Assembly: GCF_000716335.1 (NCBI RefSeq)
Contig: NZ_KL591004.1
Location: forward strand, 12,521 to 45,848
Length of the DNA: 33,328 nucleotides
DNA from: Streptomyces sp. NRRL S-118
GTDB taxonomy: Bacteria > Actinomycetota > Actinomycetes > Streptomycetales > Streptomycetaceae
Direction: 5' to 3'
Shown: positions 16,906 to 24,977 of the stretch, piece after piece
How positions within the stretch are numbered: the stretch's first letter is position 1
Layout: each line of letters begins with the position of its first letter
The notes under the pieces: model-generated
Database searches by the model: none
What the model was told of the DNA's origin: nothing
Seen by the model: the letters and a program-made list of their open reading frames with translations, nothing else
Position numbers and translations under genes: made by a program

Positions 16906-19020
16906 CTAGTCCGTGGAGGTGCCACCGGGGGCGTGGCGGTGGTGGACGTAGCGGGTTTTGGTGCCCTCCCCGACCTTCACCGCGATCCCCTCTTCCGCCC
17001 AGGACTTGAGCCACCCGACGACCGTCTGCCGGGTGGTGCCGTGCTCGTCCGCCAGCGCGCGGGCGATCGCAGACGCCCCCGTGCCCTCCGGTCCGGCGTC
17101 CAGCAGCACGGCGAGCGCGGCATCCTTGGCTGCGTTGTCCTCGCTGCGCAGCGCGGACAGGTTGAGTCCCGCCGTGGGCGGCTTGTGGGGCGCCGGGGCG
17201 TCACCGCCGGGTTCGGGTGCGGTGGCGAACTGGGCGTCGATCTGCTCGCGGAACCTGCGCGCCAGTGCCTCCTCGTCCGTCTCAGCAACGGGCGCCTGAT
17301 CGTCGCGGAGCGCGGACAGGTTCAGCCCGCCGACCGGGCCGGTCGACATGGGGTGCTGCTCGGGGGCCTGTTCGGCGGTGGGGGTGTCGTCGCGGATCCA
17401 TGCGGTGCGGGCCATGTCCCAGCGGCGCGCGTAGTCCGGTCCTGCGGCCTTGGCCGAGATGGCGTCGAGGGTGGCGTGTCGATCGGAGGTGGCGGCGACG
17501 ATGTCGCGGATCTGGTTGGGCAGAATCCGCCAGGACTTGAACAGCCCCGCCGGTGACTCCGGTGTCCCCATGAACCCGGAACCCTTATACGGCGCCTGGT
17601 CGACGCGCAGGCCGCGCGAGCCGGGGAACTGCTTACTCAAGTCCATGCCTTCGGTCTCACCACCGGTCAGCGCGACACGGACTTTGGCTTCGCGGCGGAT
17701 CATCAGGTTGCCCAGGACCGATCCGGTCGCGCCGAGTGCGGTGAGGACGGTGCGGATGCCCATGGCGCGGGCGATCCGGATCACTTCCAGGATCTTGGCG
17801 GCCAGGGCACGGGACGGCTTGTCCGGAGCGGCGAGGATCTCGGCACCCTCATCGATCACGAGCATGATCTGAGGGATCCGGTCGCTGATGGGCAGCAGGT
17901 CCGTGTTCTCGCGCGACAGCAGGTCCTGGTACGCCATCTTGCGGTGCTTGGCGATCCTCACCGCCGCATCCAGCATCAGCATCGCTTCCTCGTGGGAAGC
18001 GGCCAGCCAGTCAATCCCCGGCCGCATCCCGCCGGTGGTCTGGCCGCTGGAATCGAGTGCAGGCCGTACCCACGGCAGGCCGGCCGATCCGGCGTTCAGG
18101 TCGATCACCCAGGTGAGGACGTCGGTGGCGCGGGCGAACCCGGCCAGGATCGTATGAACCATGTTCGTCTTGCCCGACCCCGTCGGCCCCACGACCAGCG
18201 CGCACTGTTCGCGCAGGTAGGCACGGATCTCATCTGCGTTCGTTCGAAGCCCCCAGGGGATGCCGGTGTAGACGGACAGGGGCGCATAGTCGGTGGGGTA
18301 GGTGATCTCGGCCTCCAGGACGTTGACCGTGGTCACGTCGATCAGGACGCGGCCCTGGTCGATGCCCTGCGAAGCGGTGGCGGTACAGCCGTGCGGCAAC
18401 CTCGCATCGGCCGACAGGCGGGCCGACTCACGCGCGATGCGGTCGTAGGTGGTGCCGCCCGCGGGAAGTTCGGCGTCGATGGTGAACCCGGTGCCGGTGG
18501 GCCACATCTCCACCGCCACCACCCGCACCGCGATCCCACAGACTCGCTGGATCCGGTCCACCCACTCTGCGGCGATCGCCCGCCGCTCGGCCGACAGTTC
18601 GCGGGCGACCTGCCGTTCGGCGGCGGCCAGAGCTTCCAGCTCGCGGGCTTCCTCGTGCAGGAGGGTGGCCCGGGCGGCGGCACCCATGCCCACGCCGATG
18701 GTGGCGAGCGACCCGAGCGCGGTCCAGGACAGGGGGCCGGTGGTCATGGCCCATGTCGTCCATCCCGCGCCGACGAGCCACGATGCGGCCCGCATGCCGA
18801 TGGTGCGGGCGGCGAGGCGGTTGCGGAGGCTGGTAATGGTGTGGCCGATCGCGCCGGCCGCGCCGATGGCGAGAGCCCAGGCGGGGGGCATGCCGGTGGC
18901 GGCGCCGGTGGTGGCGATGGCGAGGCATCCGGTGGTGGCGGACAAAGCGCCGGTCACGGGTCCGTGACCGGCGCTGTAGTCCCACACCGGCCCGGTGGTG
19001 GCCTGTGTGTTGGTGGTCAT
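16906..19020 (-). CDS. FtsK/SpoIIIE-type conjugative DNA translocase (TraB/TraSA-like)
   Basis: A 704-aa protein that should pump double-stranded DNA during mycelial transfer. Several hydrophobic segments occupy residues 28-115, and a helical region with Glu/Arg-rich coil follows at 120-160. The motor domain has Walker A GPTGSGKT (278-285) and Walker B IMLVIDE (385-391), with the FtsK-type HMM features WVIDLN and ALGATGSVLGN. The tail contains the octapeptide GLNLSALR twice (565-572, 618-625) and ends in a winged helix (about 635-690; TRQTVVGWLKSWAEEG), corresponding to the DNA-recognition domain of TraB proteins. It is two bases from the upstream 534-aa gene. The repeats directly downstream are its likely recognition site. 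Confidence 0.94.
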   Translation of the reverse strand: MTTNTQATTGPVWDYSAGHGPVTGALSATTGCLAIATTGAATGMPPAWALAIGAAGAIGHTITSLRNRLAARTIGMRAASWLVGAGWTTWAMTTGPLSWTALGSLATIGVGMGAAARATLLHEEARELEALAAAERQVARELSAERRAIAAEWVDRIQRVCGIAVRVVAVEMWPTGTGFTIDAELPAGGTTYDRIARESARLSADARLPHGCTATASQGIDQGRVLIDVTTVNVLEAEITYPTDYAPLSVYTGIPWGLRTNADEIRAYLREQCALVVGPTGSGKTNMVHTILAGFARATDVLTWVIDLNAGSAGLPWVRPALDSSGQTTGGMRPGIDWLAASHEEAMLMLDAAVRIAKHRKMAYQDLLSRENTDLLPISDRIPQIMLVIDEGAEILAAPDKPSRALAAKILEVIRIARAMGIRTVLTALGATGSVLGNLMIRREAKVRVALTGGETEGMDLSKQFPGSRGLRVDQAPYKGSGFMGTPESPAGLFKSWRILPNQIRDIVAATSDRHATLDAISAKAAGPDYARRWDMARTAWIRDDTPTAEQAPEQHPMSTGPVGGLNLSALRDDQAPVAETDEEALARRFREQIDAQFATAPEPGGDAPAPHKPPTAGLNLSALRSEDNAAKDAALAVLLDAGPEGTGASAIARALADEHGTTRQTVVGWLKSWAEEGIAVKVGEGTKTRYVHHRHAPGGTSTD

Positions 19021-19022
19021 GG

Positions 19023-20627
19023 TCAGACGTTCCAGCCCTTCTCTGCCTGGTGGCCGTTGCGGGGGTCCTCGTGGCGGGCGATGTCCTGTGCGTGGACGTT
19101 GCGGAACAGCGGTCCCATGTCCTCCGCCACGGCGACGGCGGCCATGACGGCACCGAAGGCGTCGTTGAACGAGCCCGCCACGTCTTTCTCCAGCGGAAAC
19201 TCGCTGTCGGACCGCTCGGCGAGAATCTTCATCACGTTCGCCACGCTCGTGAGCGCGGCCGGCAGGCCCTCGACCATGGAGAGGATTTCCATGCAGCCGT
19301 CGGGGTCGTAGTTGCTGGCGGCGGCTTCCATCTCCGCCGCATGGTCCTCGAACCGGAAACCAGACACGCTCTCTCCCTCACTGGTCGGGGCGGTGGTGGG
19401 TGCGGCGGGGACCAGGCCTGCCGGGCGGGCGGCGGTGTCCCCAATGTGCTCGGTGCCGTCGTCGGCCGCTTCCGCGTCGGCGGCGGTCTCGTCGTCCTGC
19501 TGCGCGTCGCGAATCTCCTGATCACGAGCCGCGCGCTGGTCTTGGGCGGCCTTCATCAGGCGCCGGTACAGGCGGCGGCCAGGGTGTTGCAGCCACGCCC
19601 ACCGCAACTTTCGCCCGAGCGGCGTGGTGACCGTGCCGACCAGCCCGAGCGCCCCGGCCAGCAGCGCGGCCAGGATCCGGCGGCCCTGGAACCGTGCGGC
19701 CGACCGCCACAGAGCCTTGCGGGCCCGCTTACGTGCAGGCGCCTTGCGCACGGCCGAACGCTGCTGGGCGACCGTGCCGCCGGTCCGCTGGTCGCGCGCT
19801 TTGCGGGCACGGTCCACAGCCGCCCGTCGCATGGCACCGGCCTTGTTCAACCCCGACGCGATCGCCCGGCCGATGGGACCCTTCTTCGCGGCCCCGGCGG
19901 TGCGGGTCTGCTGCTTGGCGTCGCGCCGTGAGTCGGCGACCTGGCGGCGGGCGCCGGTGGTCTCAGCACGGCGGGTAGCCCGCGAGGGTGCCGCCTTGCG
20001 CTGAGCGTCCCGCAGCGCTTTGACCTGTCCGAGACGACCACCGCGACCGGCGGTTCCAGCCGCCTGGGACAGGCCGGCCGCGCGGGCCAGACCGCTCCTT
20101 CCATCCCGGAAAGCCGAGGACTTTCCCAGGGTGGAAGGTGTGGCAGCGCGGTGGGCGGTGCCCCGGTGACTGGGCCGCCCGCCCGCCTTGCCAGCGCGAG
20201 CAGCGGCCTTAGTGGTGTCGGCGTTCCCGTTACGAGACTGCCGTACCACCCGCCCGGCCGACCCAGGAGGTGTCCCGCCCCGCGTGGCTCCTCGTCGGGG
20301 CGCCGTGGCCCGAAGGCTGCGGCGCGTGCTGCTGGGCTTGGTCTGCTGGCGGTGCTTGCGGGTAGCGGCGGCGGTGCCCAGGACGACCGCGCCGGTCGCG
20401 GCCAGGGCCAGGGCGACCGGGCCGCCGACCAGCGATGCGGTGGCCAGCAGGGAGGCGGTGGTGTTCGTGCCGGTCACCGCGAGGGGAACGACCGGCCACC
20501 CGCCAGGCGTGTGCTCCACCTCAGCCGCTGGTGCCGGGGCGGCGGGTGTGGGCTCAGGTTGCGGAGAGGGTGTGGTGTCCGGCGGGGCCTCGGGGCCCGC
20601 TACCGGGGTGAGGATGGTGTCCGTCAT
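19023..20627 (-). CDS. Large basic membrane protein of the AICE transfer operon
   Basis: A 534-aa protein from the ATG at 20627 with GGGAG about 10 nt upstream. A Pro-rich acidic N-terminus (1-45) is followed by a hydrophobic region (about 45-88) and a long Arg/Lys/Ala/Gly-rich, very basic segment (90-316). A single membrane helix (318-336) comes next, then an acidic hinge (370-395) and a compact C-terminal domain (420-534; MEILSMVEGLPAALTSVANVMKILAE). The basic segment could contact DNA or the membrane surface. It is immediately upstream of the translocase with 2 bp spacing, so a partner role in the transfer pore is likely. I do not recognise a named family. Confidence 0.75.
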   Translation of the reverse strand: MTDTILTPVAGPEAPPDTTPSPQPEPTPAAPAPAAEVEHTPGGWPVVPLAVTGTNTTASLLATASLVGGPVALALAATGAVVLGTAAATRKHRQQTKPSSTRRSLRATAPRRGATRGGTPPGSAGRVVRQSRNGNADTTKAAARAGKAGGRPSHRGTAHRAATPSTLGKSSAFRDGRSGLARAAGLSQAAGTAGRGGRLGQVKALRDAQRKAAPSRATRRAETTGARRQVADSRRDAKQQTRTAGAAKKGPIGRAIASGLNKAGAMRRAAVDRARKARDQRTGGTVAQQRSAVRKAPARKRARKALWRSAARFQGRRILAALLAGALGLVGTVTTPLGRKLRWAWLQHPGRRLYRRLMKAAQDQRAARDQEIRDAQQDDETAADAEAADDGTEHIGDTAARPAGLVPAAPTTAPTSEGESVSGFRFEDHAAEMEAAASNYDPDGCMEILSMVEGLPAALTSVANVMKILAERSDSEFPLEKDVAGSFNDAFGAVMAAVAVAEDMGPLFRNVHAQDIARHEDPRNGHQAEKGWNV

Positions 20628-20697
20628 GCTGGGCTTCTCCCTTCGGGAGGTCAGAGGCCCGGACGCGATGCTTTGGCCGGCAGCGTCCGGGCCGAAC

Positions 20698-21039
20698 TCA
20701 ACTGGCGATGCGCTGTTCCTCGCGGGCGATGCACGACCCGCACATGCCGTGTGAGCGCGGGATGCGATACCCCACGTCACGGCGACAGTTCGGGCAGATC
20801 CGCTGGGCGCCGTTCGCCCTGGCCAGGGCCGCCCAGCGAGCCGGGGTCATCGGCCGGACGGGCTTGGCCTGGTCGATCCGGTAGAGGTAGGCGACCAGCG
20901 GGCCCAGGCGGCGGCGCGGCCGTTCGAGCTGAGCGGCCACGTCCTGTCCGCCGGGCCGGAGCCCCATGGCGCGGAGTTGGCGGTAGGTGGCGTAGCCGTC
21001 CGGGGCCAGGCGCCACCGGTAGACGGGAAGCGCGGCCAT
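20698..21039 (-). CDS. Small zinc-finger protein (RRQRL-motif-type AICE protein)
   Basis: A 113-aa protein with an N-terminal YRWRLAPDGYATYRQLRAMGLRPGGQ segment and a C-terminal zinc ribbon of two Cys pairs (CPNC and CGSC, separated by RRDVGYRIPRSHGM). This combination matches a small protein common in Streptomyces AICEs, annotated as RRQRL motif-containing zinc-binding protein. Here the signature reads YRQLR rather than exact RRQRL. Its start overlaps the stop of the DUF2637 gene (TGATG). Probably a nucleic-acid-binding accessory protein of replication or transfer; not proven. Confidence 0.8.
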   Translation of the reverse strand: MAALPVYRWRLAPDGYATYRQLRAMGLRPGGQDVAAQLERPRRRLGPLVAYLYRIDQAKPVRPMTPARWAALARANGAQRICPNCRRDVGYRIPRSHGMCGSCIAREEQRIAS

Positions 21040-22016
21040 CAGCTCGCCGCGCCTTCCAGCTCACGCGGCGCGCTCCGGGAGGCGTCACGGAATTCCTGGT
21101 AGCGGGAGGACACCCAGCCGATCGACCAGCCGCACAGATCGGCAGCCGCCCGCACCGGCAGGCCCTCACCGAACGCGGCACGCACGATCCGGCGGGCGTG
21201 ATCCTCGCCAACCTTCTCGTTCACCGGCCCACCCGCTAGGAGCGCGGCGCGTTCACGAGCCTCGCGTTCCTCCCGCTGCCGACGCTCGGTTTCGCGGCGG
21301 GCCGCGGCTTCGCGTTCAAGGCGTTCACGCTCCCGCTGCTGCTGTTCACGCTCGCGTTCACGGCGTTCACGAGCCTCCCGCTCCGCCCGCTCCCGAGCCT
21401 CAGCCCGTTCGGCTTCCTCGCGCCGTGCGGCGGCCTCCCGCTCGGCCTGCTCACAAGCCAAGCGGGCTTCGTGTTCACGCTGTTCACGCGCCAACATGGC
21501 GGCGTGCTCGCGCTCCTCACGGGCCCGCCTTTCGGCTGCCTCCCGCTCGGCGGACGCCGCTTTCTGCCGCTCCATCTGCTCGGCGCGCTGCCGGGCGTCC
21601 AAGGCGGTCAGCGCGGCGGAGATGGCGCGACGGTAGGCCAGGCTGGTCTCTGCGGTGACAATCAGCAGCAGCGGCGCGACCGCATGCACCGCCACGCCTA
21701 CCAGGTCCCCTTTCAGGGCGGAGTCGGCGATGTTCAGGGCCAGGGTCATGCCGCCGGTCATCCACCGCAGCGCGATCGGCCACCGCCCGCCGTGCCCGCC
21801 CAGGCGGGCCAGGACAGCATCGAGACGGACGACGATGACCACGGCGGCGTCCACCACGAGCGGCAGGATTGGAGCCGTCCAATCCCAGGCATCCGGCGTG
21901 TGCTTGGCCATCAGCGGGGTGACGGTGAGAATCGAATAGAGCACCGCTCCGGAGACGATCAGCCACGTCCCGGCCGACAGAGCGCGCTCGGCTGAACGGA
22001 TCTGAACACTGTTCAT
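21039..22016 (-). CDS. DUF2637 membrane protein with long coiled coil and C-terminal helix-turn-helix
   Basis: A 325-aa protein from the ATG at 22016, which overlaps the upstream stop as ATGA. Four hydrophobic helices occupy about 15-125 (GTWLIVSGAVLYSILTVTPL, PLVVDAAVVIVV, MTGGMTLALNIADSAL, AVAPLLLIVTAETSL), the DUF2637 layout. A highly charged Arg/Glu-rich coiled coil follows (about 135-265), then a helix-turn-helix-like end (about 278-315; VRAAADLCGWSIGWVSSRYQEF). DUF2637 proteins are typical of AICEs and Streptomyces plasmids and are grouped with spread functions. The combination of membrane anchor, rod and DNA-binding end suggests it could tether element DNA to the membrane. That last point is inference. 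Confidence 0.85.
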   Translation of the reverse strand: MNSVQIRSAERALSAGTWLIVSGAVLYSILTVTPLMAKHTPDAWDWTAPILPLVVDAAVVIVVRLDAVLARLGGHGGRWPIALRWMTGGMTLALNIADSALKGDLVGVAVHAVAPLLLIVTAETSLAYRRAISAALTALDARQRAEQMERQKAASAEREAAERRAREEREHAAMLAREQREHEARLACEQAEREAAARREEAERAEARERAEREARERREREREQQQRERERLEREAAARRETERRQREEREARERAALLAGGPVNEKVGEDHARRIVRAAFGEGLPVRAAADLCGWSIGWVSSRYQEFRDASRSAPRELEGAAS

Positions 22017-22501
22017 CCAGCACCCCCGACCGCCCCGACAGCGGGCGCCAGGACCGAGCGGAAGCCGACCGTCGCGGGCTCGTGCGTGAACGCGATGCAC
22101 ACCCACGGCACGCGGTCCGCCGGCTGTTCCGTACGCGCCACCCAGCCGTCCATCGGCACGCCGTGGGTAGCGGCGTAGGCGTAGGCGTCCTCACGGGTGA
22201 GATGGATGCTGTGCGGCTCACCGAAGTGCAGCAGCAGCACCAGCTCCTGCCCCTCCAGCCGGGACACCTCCAGCTCCGCCCCCGCACGCGCCAGGGCGGC
22301 CCGAAGCTCCCACACCTCCTCACGGAGGATCGCCGCGTCACTCTCGGCCGACTCTGCCCGCTCCGTCAGCACGGCGAGAGCACGGAGGTGAGCGGCGTAC
22401 GCCTCGTCCGCCTGCCCCTGTACCTCCCGGGCCCGGATGCGGGCCTGGTGGGCGCGGTCGGTCAGCTCCCGCAGACGGCGGCGGGTCACCAGGCGGATCA
22501 T
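22013..22501 (-). CDS. Hypothetical AICE protein with N-terminal coiled coil
   Basis: A 162-aa protein from the ATG at 22501, coupled to neighbours on both sides by ATGA overlaps. Residues about 5-95 form a charged helical region rich in Arg, Glu and Ala (RRLRELTDRAHQARIRAREV). The rest is a small folded part (LVLLLHFGEPHSIHLTREDAYAYAATHGV, then WVCIAFTHEP). No named domain recognised. Its place in the operon suggests a transfer or spread accessory function. Confidence 0.75.
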   Translation of the reverse strand: MIRLVTRRRLRELTDRAHQARIRAREVQGQADEAYAAHLRALAVLTERAESAESDAAILREEVWELRAALARAGAELEVSRLEGQELVLLLHFGEPHSIHLTREDAYAYAATHGVPMDGWVARTEQPADRVPWVCIAFTHEPATVGFRSVLAPAVGAVGGAG

Positions 22502-22761
22502 GCGGCATCCCCCGTCCCGGCCACCACGCGGTTCGTCAGCTCCCGTCGGGCCGCCAGCACCCGGCGCCGAGCCCGCCGAATCCGGCGGGCGTCCAACTGC
22601 GACGGCGCACGGTCCAGCACGGTGATCTGCGCGTCCAGCAACTCGACCTCCGCCCGGATCAGCGGCATCTCGCGCTCGATCGCCTCCAGCTCCGCGGCCG
22701 ACGGTTCCCCGTCGAACGCGGAGGCGGTAACAACCGCCTGAAGTGCAACGATGTGCTTCAT
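22498..22761 (-). CDS. Small DUF6284-like AICE protein
   Basis: An 87-aa protein with GGGAG ahead of the ATG at 22761. Its pattern (MKHIVALQAVVT, then EPSAAELEAIEREMPLIRAEV, then LDARRIRRARRRVLAARREL) matches the small family I recall as DUF6284 in Streptomyces integrative elements. It is mostly helical with a strongly basic C-terminal half. It heads the run of ATGA-coupled genes, directly behind the hairpin at 22799-22828. Function unknown. Confidence 0.75.
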   Translation of the reverse strand: MKHIVALQAVVTASAFDGEPSAAELEAIEREMPLIRAEVELLDAQITVLDRAPSQLDARRIRRARRRVLAARRELTNRVVAGTGDAA

Positions 22762-22798
22762 GAGTCGTGGTCTCCCTAGCAGGTTCTACGGCTCGACA

Positions 22799-22828
22799 GC
22801 GGCCCCGGTGCTCCAACACCGGGGCCGC
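22799..22828 (-). terminator. Strong hairpin between the 52-aa gene and the rest of the transfer operon
   Basis: Perfect 12-bp stem GCGGCCCCGGTG with a 6-nt loop, 24 nt after the stop of the 52-aa gene and 38 nt before the start codon at 22761. It may be a partial terminator or attenuator that makes the small protein in excess over the downstream genes. Confidence 0.7.
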
Positions 22829-22851
22829 GCCGTATGAGGTGAGTGGTCGGG

Positions 22852-23010
22852 TCAGCCGCGCTTGCCGCCGCGCCCGTGGGCGGCGTCCAGCTCGGCGGCG
22901 GCGTTCTTGGCCTTGCCGGACGTGATCCGGTCGTAGACCTTCTGGCTGCGCTTGACCGCAGCCGACGTGGTCAGGTCGGAGGACTGCTGCTGCGACTTCT
23001 TGCCGAACAT
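22852..23010 (-). CDS. 52-aa basic protein, first gene of the AICE minus-strand operon
   Basis: A short frame from the ATG at 23010 to the TGA at 22852, with an excellent AAAGGAG ribosome binding site 7 nt upstream. The peptide starts MFGKKSQQQSSDLTTSAAV, continues with KRSQKVYDRITSGKAKNAAAEL and ends in a Gly/Arg/Lys tail (HGRGGKRG). It is basic, hydrophilic and helical in the middle. It is followed at once by a strong hairpin. Small proteins of this kind sit at the same place in other AICEs, but I cannot name a family. Possibly nucleic-acid binding. Confidence 0.75.
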   Translation of the reverse strand: MFGKKSQQQSSDLTTSAAVKRSQKVYDRITSGKAKNAAAELDAAHGRGGKRG

Positions 23011-23424
23011 GCGAACTCCTTTTGGTGCAGGCTCCGGCCGGCCAATCCGGCCCGGCTCCCCACGCCCCGCCCGTACGGCGCCCCATGAGGGGCCCGGACA
23101 GGCGGAGAGGCAACCGGCCGCAGCACCGAAGTGCGGCGGCGGTTCATGTCATGTCTCGCCTTCAGGAGCGCGCTCCCGTTGCAGGCCGCGAGACGGTGAC
23201 CTTTCGGTCTTGCCCTCCGGTTGACCAGGGACCCGGGACCCTCGGCCCGCTCTGTCCCGGGCCCCTTGACCTCAAGCGGCCCTGAGTCGGGCACGTCGAG
23301 GTCCCGCACCCCTCGGCCAGTTACACCGACCGGCGGGCACATCCCTAAGGTTCCCTAGGGTTCCCTGTGGTGTCAAGCGGTAAGCTAGGGAACCTCAGAG
23401 AAGCCACGACAGGGAGCGGGCGAC
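23011..23424. promoter_or_regulatory. Divergent control region of the AICE
   Basis: The 414-bp gap between the 52-aa gene and the GntR gene must hold promoters for both directions. It contains a stem of 11 pairs with one G-U-type position (GGGACCCGGGA at 23228-23238, TCCCGGGCCCC at 23255-23265) and, next to the GntR gene, the three operator-like repeats listed separately. No convincing gene is seen in it. Confidence 0.65.
23348..23395. promoter_or_regulatory. Three operator-like repeats AGGKTCCCTAG, putative GntR-repressor binding sites
   Basis: AGGTTCCCTAG at 23348-23358, AGGGTTCCCTG overlapping at 23357-23367 and the inverted copy CTAGGGAACCT at 23385-23395. A TAAGCT at 23381-23386 could be the -10 box of the GntR gene, so the inverted copy would overlap that promoter. 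This fits autoregulation and control of the divergent operon. Confidence 0.7.
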
Positions 23425-24180
23425 ATGGCAGGCCAGGCTGACAATCGGGCGCCGTACGCGAAGATTGCTGCCCATTACACAGAGCTGATTTCGACCGGCG
23501 AGCTACAGCCGGGCACCCTCCTGCCGAGCATCAAGAACCTCGCGGAAGAGTGGAAGGTGAGCACGGCCACCGCCGAAAAGGCCCTGCGCAAACTGCGCAA
23601 CGAGGGGCTCGTGCGAGGCATTCACGGCATTGGTACTGAGGTTCTCGACCAGCCCACGCCAATGTCCTCGGGCTCTCAGCGGCAGGACCGGGGCCGCCGC
23701 ACCGGGTCGAGCTGGGGAGACGGCGAGAGGTCCGACTCGCATCAAGCGGCCGTAGTGCCGGCGCCCGCCGAAGTGGCGCAAGCGCTGGATATTCAGCCCG
23801 GCGCCGATGTCATCCGTCGCAGCCGCGTATATAGGGACCGGCGCGGCATCGTCGCTCACAGCACGTCGTGGATCCCGGCCCGGTACGGCAAGCTGATCCC
23901 TCAGCTAGCGAAGAGCGAGCGCCTCACGGGTGGCACGTCACTCCAGCTCATTGCCGAAGCGACCGGCCACCCGATCAGCCACCGTATCGACTCCGCGTCG
24001 GCATCCCTGCTGACACCGGAGCATGCGCGGCTGCTGGAGTTGGACCCCGACAACCTGCCCACGGAGCCAGTGGTCGTCATGACGGCGAAGTTCGTCGACA
24101 GTGAGGGCAACATCGTGGAGTACGGCGTAGACCTTGGGGGTCCCGGCCGGACGTGGCGCACAGAATCGGAGGTCTCGTGA
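23425..24180 (+). CDS. GntR/UTRA-family repressor of the AICE (KorSA-like)
   Basis: A 251-aa protein from the ATG at 23425, with GGGAG 8 nt upstream. The N-terminal GntR winged helix (about residues 8-75; LLPSIKNLAEEWKVSTATAEKALRKL) is followed by a disordered linker rich in Arg, Ser and Gly. A UTRA effector-binding domain follows (about 105-245; DVIRRSRVYRDRRGIVAHSTSWIPARY). In pSAM2 the GntR-type KorSA keeps the element integrated by repressing the activator of replication and excision; no Pra-type activator is recognisable here. The gene overlaps the next one by GTGA, and the repeats just upstream are its likely operator. The UTRA ligand is unknown. Confidence 0.92.
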   Translation: MAGQADNRAPYAKIAAHYTELISTGELQPGTLLPSIKNLAEEWKVSTATAEKALRKLRNEGLVRGIHGIGTEVLDQPTPMSSGSQRQDRGRRTGSSWGDGERSDSHQAAVVPAPAEVAQALDIQPGADVIRRSRVYRDRRGIVAHSTSWIPARYGKLIPQLAKSERLTGGTSLQLIAEATGHPISHRIDSASASLLTPEHARLLELDPDNLPTEPVVVMTAKFVDSEGNIVEYGVDLGGPGRTWRTESEVS

Positions 24181-24854
24181 CGGTCATGGATGACACGCTC
24201 ACGAATGTGCTCGAAGCACGGCTAGGCGCACACCTGGCGGCCCGCAGGGCTGGCACAATCACGCCCGAAGCCGAAGCGGAGGTGGATGCCATCTCCCGGA
24301 CCCTGACGAGACCGATGCCTCCACGCCCGCCGCTCTGCGTCCTCATGGCCGGACTCCCCGGCTCGGGCAAGACCACCCTCTCCCGTGCGCTCACCGCTCG
24401 CGGGTTCGTACGCCTGTGCCCGGACGAGGAGATGTTCCGTCGGCATGGGGTCTATGGGGTGGACTTCCCCCGTGGTGTCTTCCCAACCCTTGAGCGTCCG
24501 GTCCTTGAAGACGTGGCGGCTGACCTCAGGGAGCAGCTCAAGGCAGGGCACGACGTGGTCGTTGACCACGGCTTTTGGACTCCGGAGGACCGGGCCAAGT
24601 GGCGAGCGATAGCCATCGACGCCGACGCGACTCCTGTGCTGGTCTACCTCGAAGCCAGCCATGAAGAGCTGTGGGAGCGGATCAGTACGCGCAACGAGTT
24701 CCACGCGAACGATCCAAACTCGATCTACTTCTCGGAGAGCGACCTACAGCGGTACCGCACCCGGTTCGTCCCCCCTCAGGCTGATGAGCCGCACCTGTCG
24801 TACGACGGTGATCCTGATCCCGTGATCAACGCGCTAGATGCCTCCCGAACCTGA
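24177..24854 (+). CDS. P-loop kinase-like AAA protein (AAA_33/zeta-like)
   Basis: A 225-aa protein. I chose the GTG at 24177 because it overlaps the GntR stop (GTGA) and GGAGG lies 4 nt upstream; the ATG at 24186 is an alternative. Walker A is GLPGSGKT (59-66), followed by RLCPDEEMF and VVVDHGFWTPEDRAKW (from about 126), then LVYLEASHEELWERISTRN. These mark small predicted kinases of the AAA_33 / zeta-toxin / polynucleotide kinase group that phosphorylate a small molecule or nucleic acid end. It forms a tight two-gene unit with the repressor, so it may answer to the same signal. Substrate unknown. No separate antitoxin is seen. Confidence 0.85.
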   Translation: MTVMDDTLTNVLEARLGAHLAARRAGTITPEAEAEVDAISRTLTRPMPPRPPLCVLMAGLPGSGKTTLSRALTARGFVRLCPDEEMFRRHGVYGVDFPRGVFPTLERPVLEDVAADLREQLKAGHDVVVDHGFWTPEDRAKWRAIAIDADATPVLVYLEASHEELWERISTRNEFHANDPNSIYFSESDLQRYRTRFVPPQADEPHLSYDGDPDPVINALDASRT

Positions 24855-24977
24855 CATGCCGGGAAGCAGACGCGCAGGTCAAGTCCGGGCCCGTCCATCT
24901 CACTTTCCGTACCAGTTGCTCACGCAGGTACCCGGAAAACCACACTCGCTGCCATCGCCCGGCTCTACGCTCCTCGT

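Noticed and set aside
16709..17014. A 101-aa minus-strand frame with DKRxDK-type repeats over the CTTGTCG cluster
   Set aside because: It overlaps the end of the translocase gene in another frame, lacks a ribosome binding site, and its repetitive peptide merely reflects the DNA repeats.
24177..24854. A classical zeta toxin with epsilon antitoxin
   Set aside because: The P-loop protein has only the general kinase motifs, and no epsilon-like gene lies next to it; the neighbour is a GntR/UTRA repressor.
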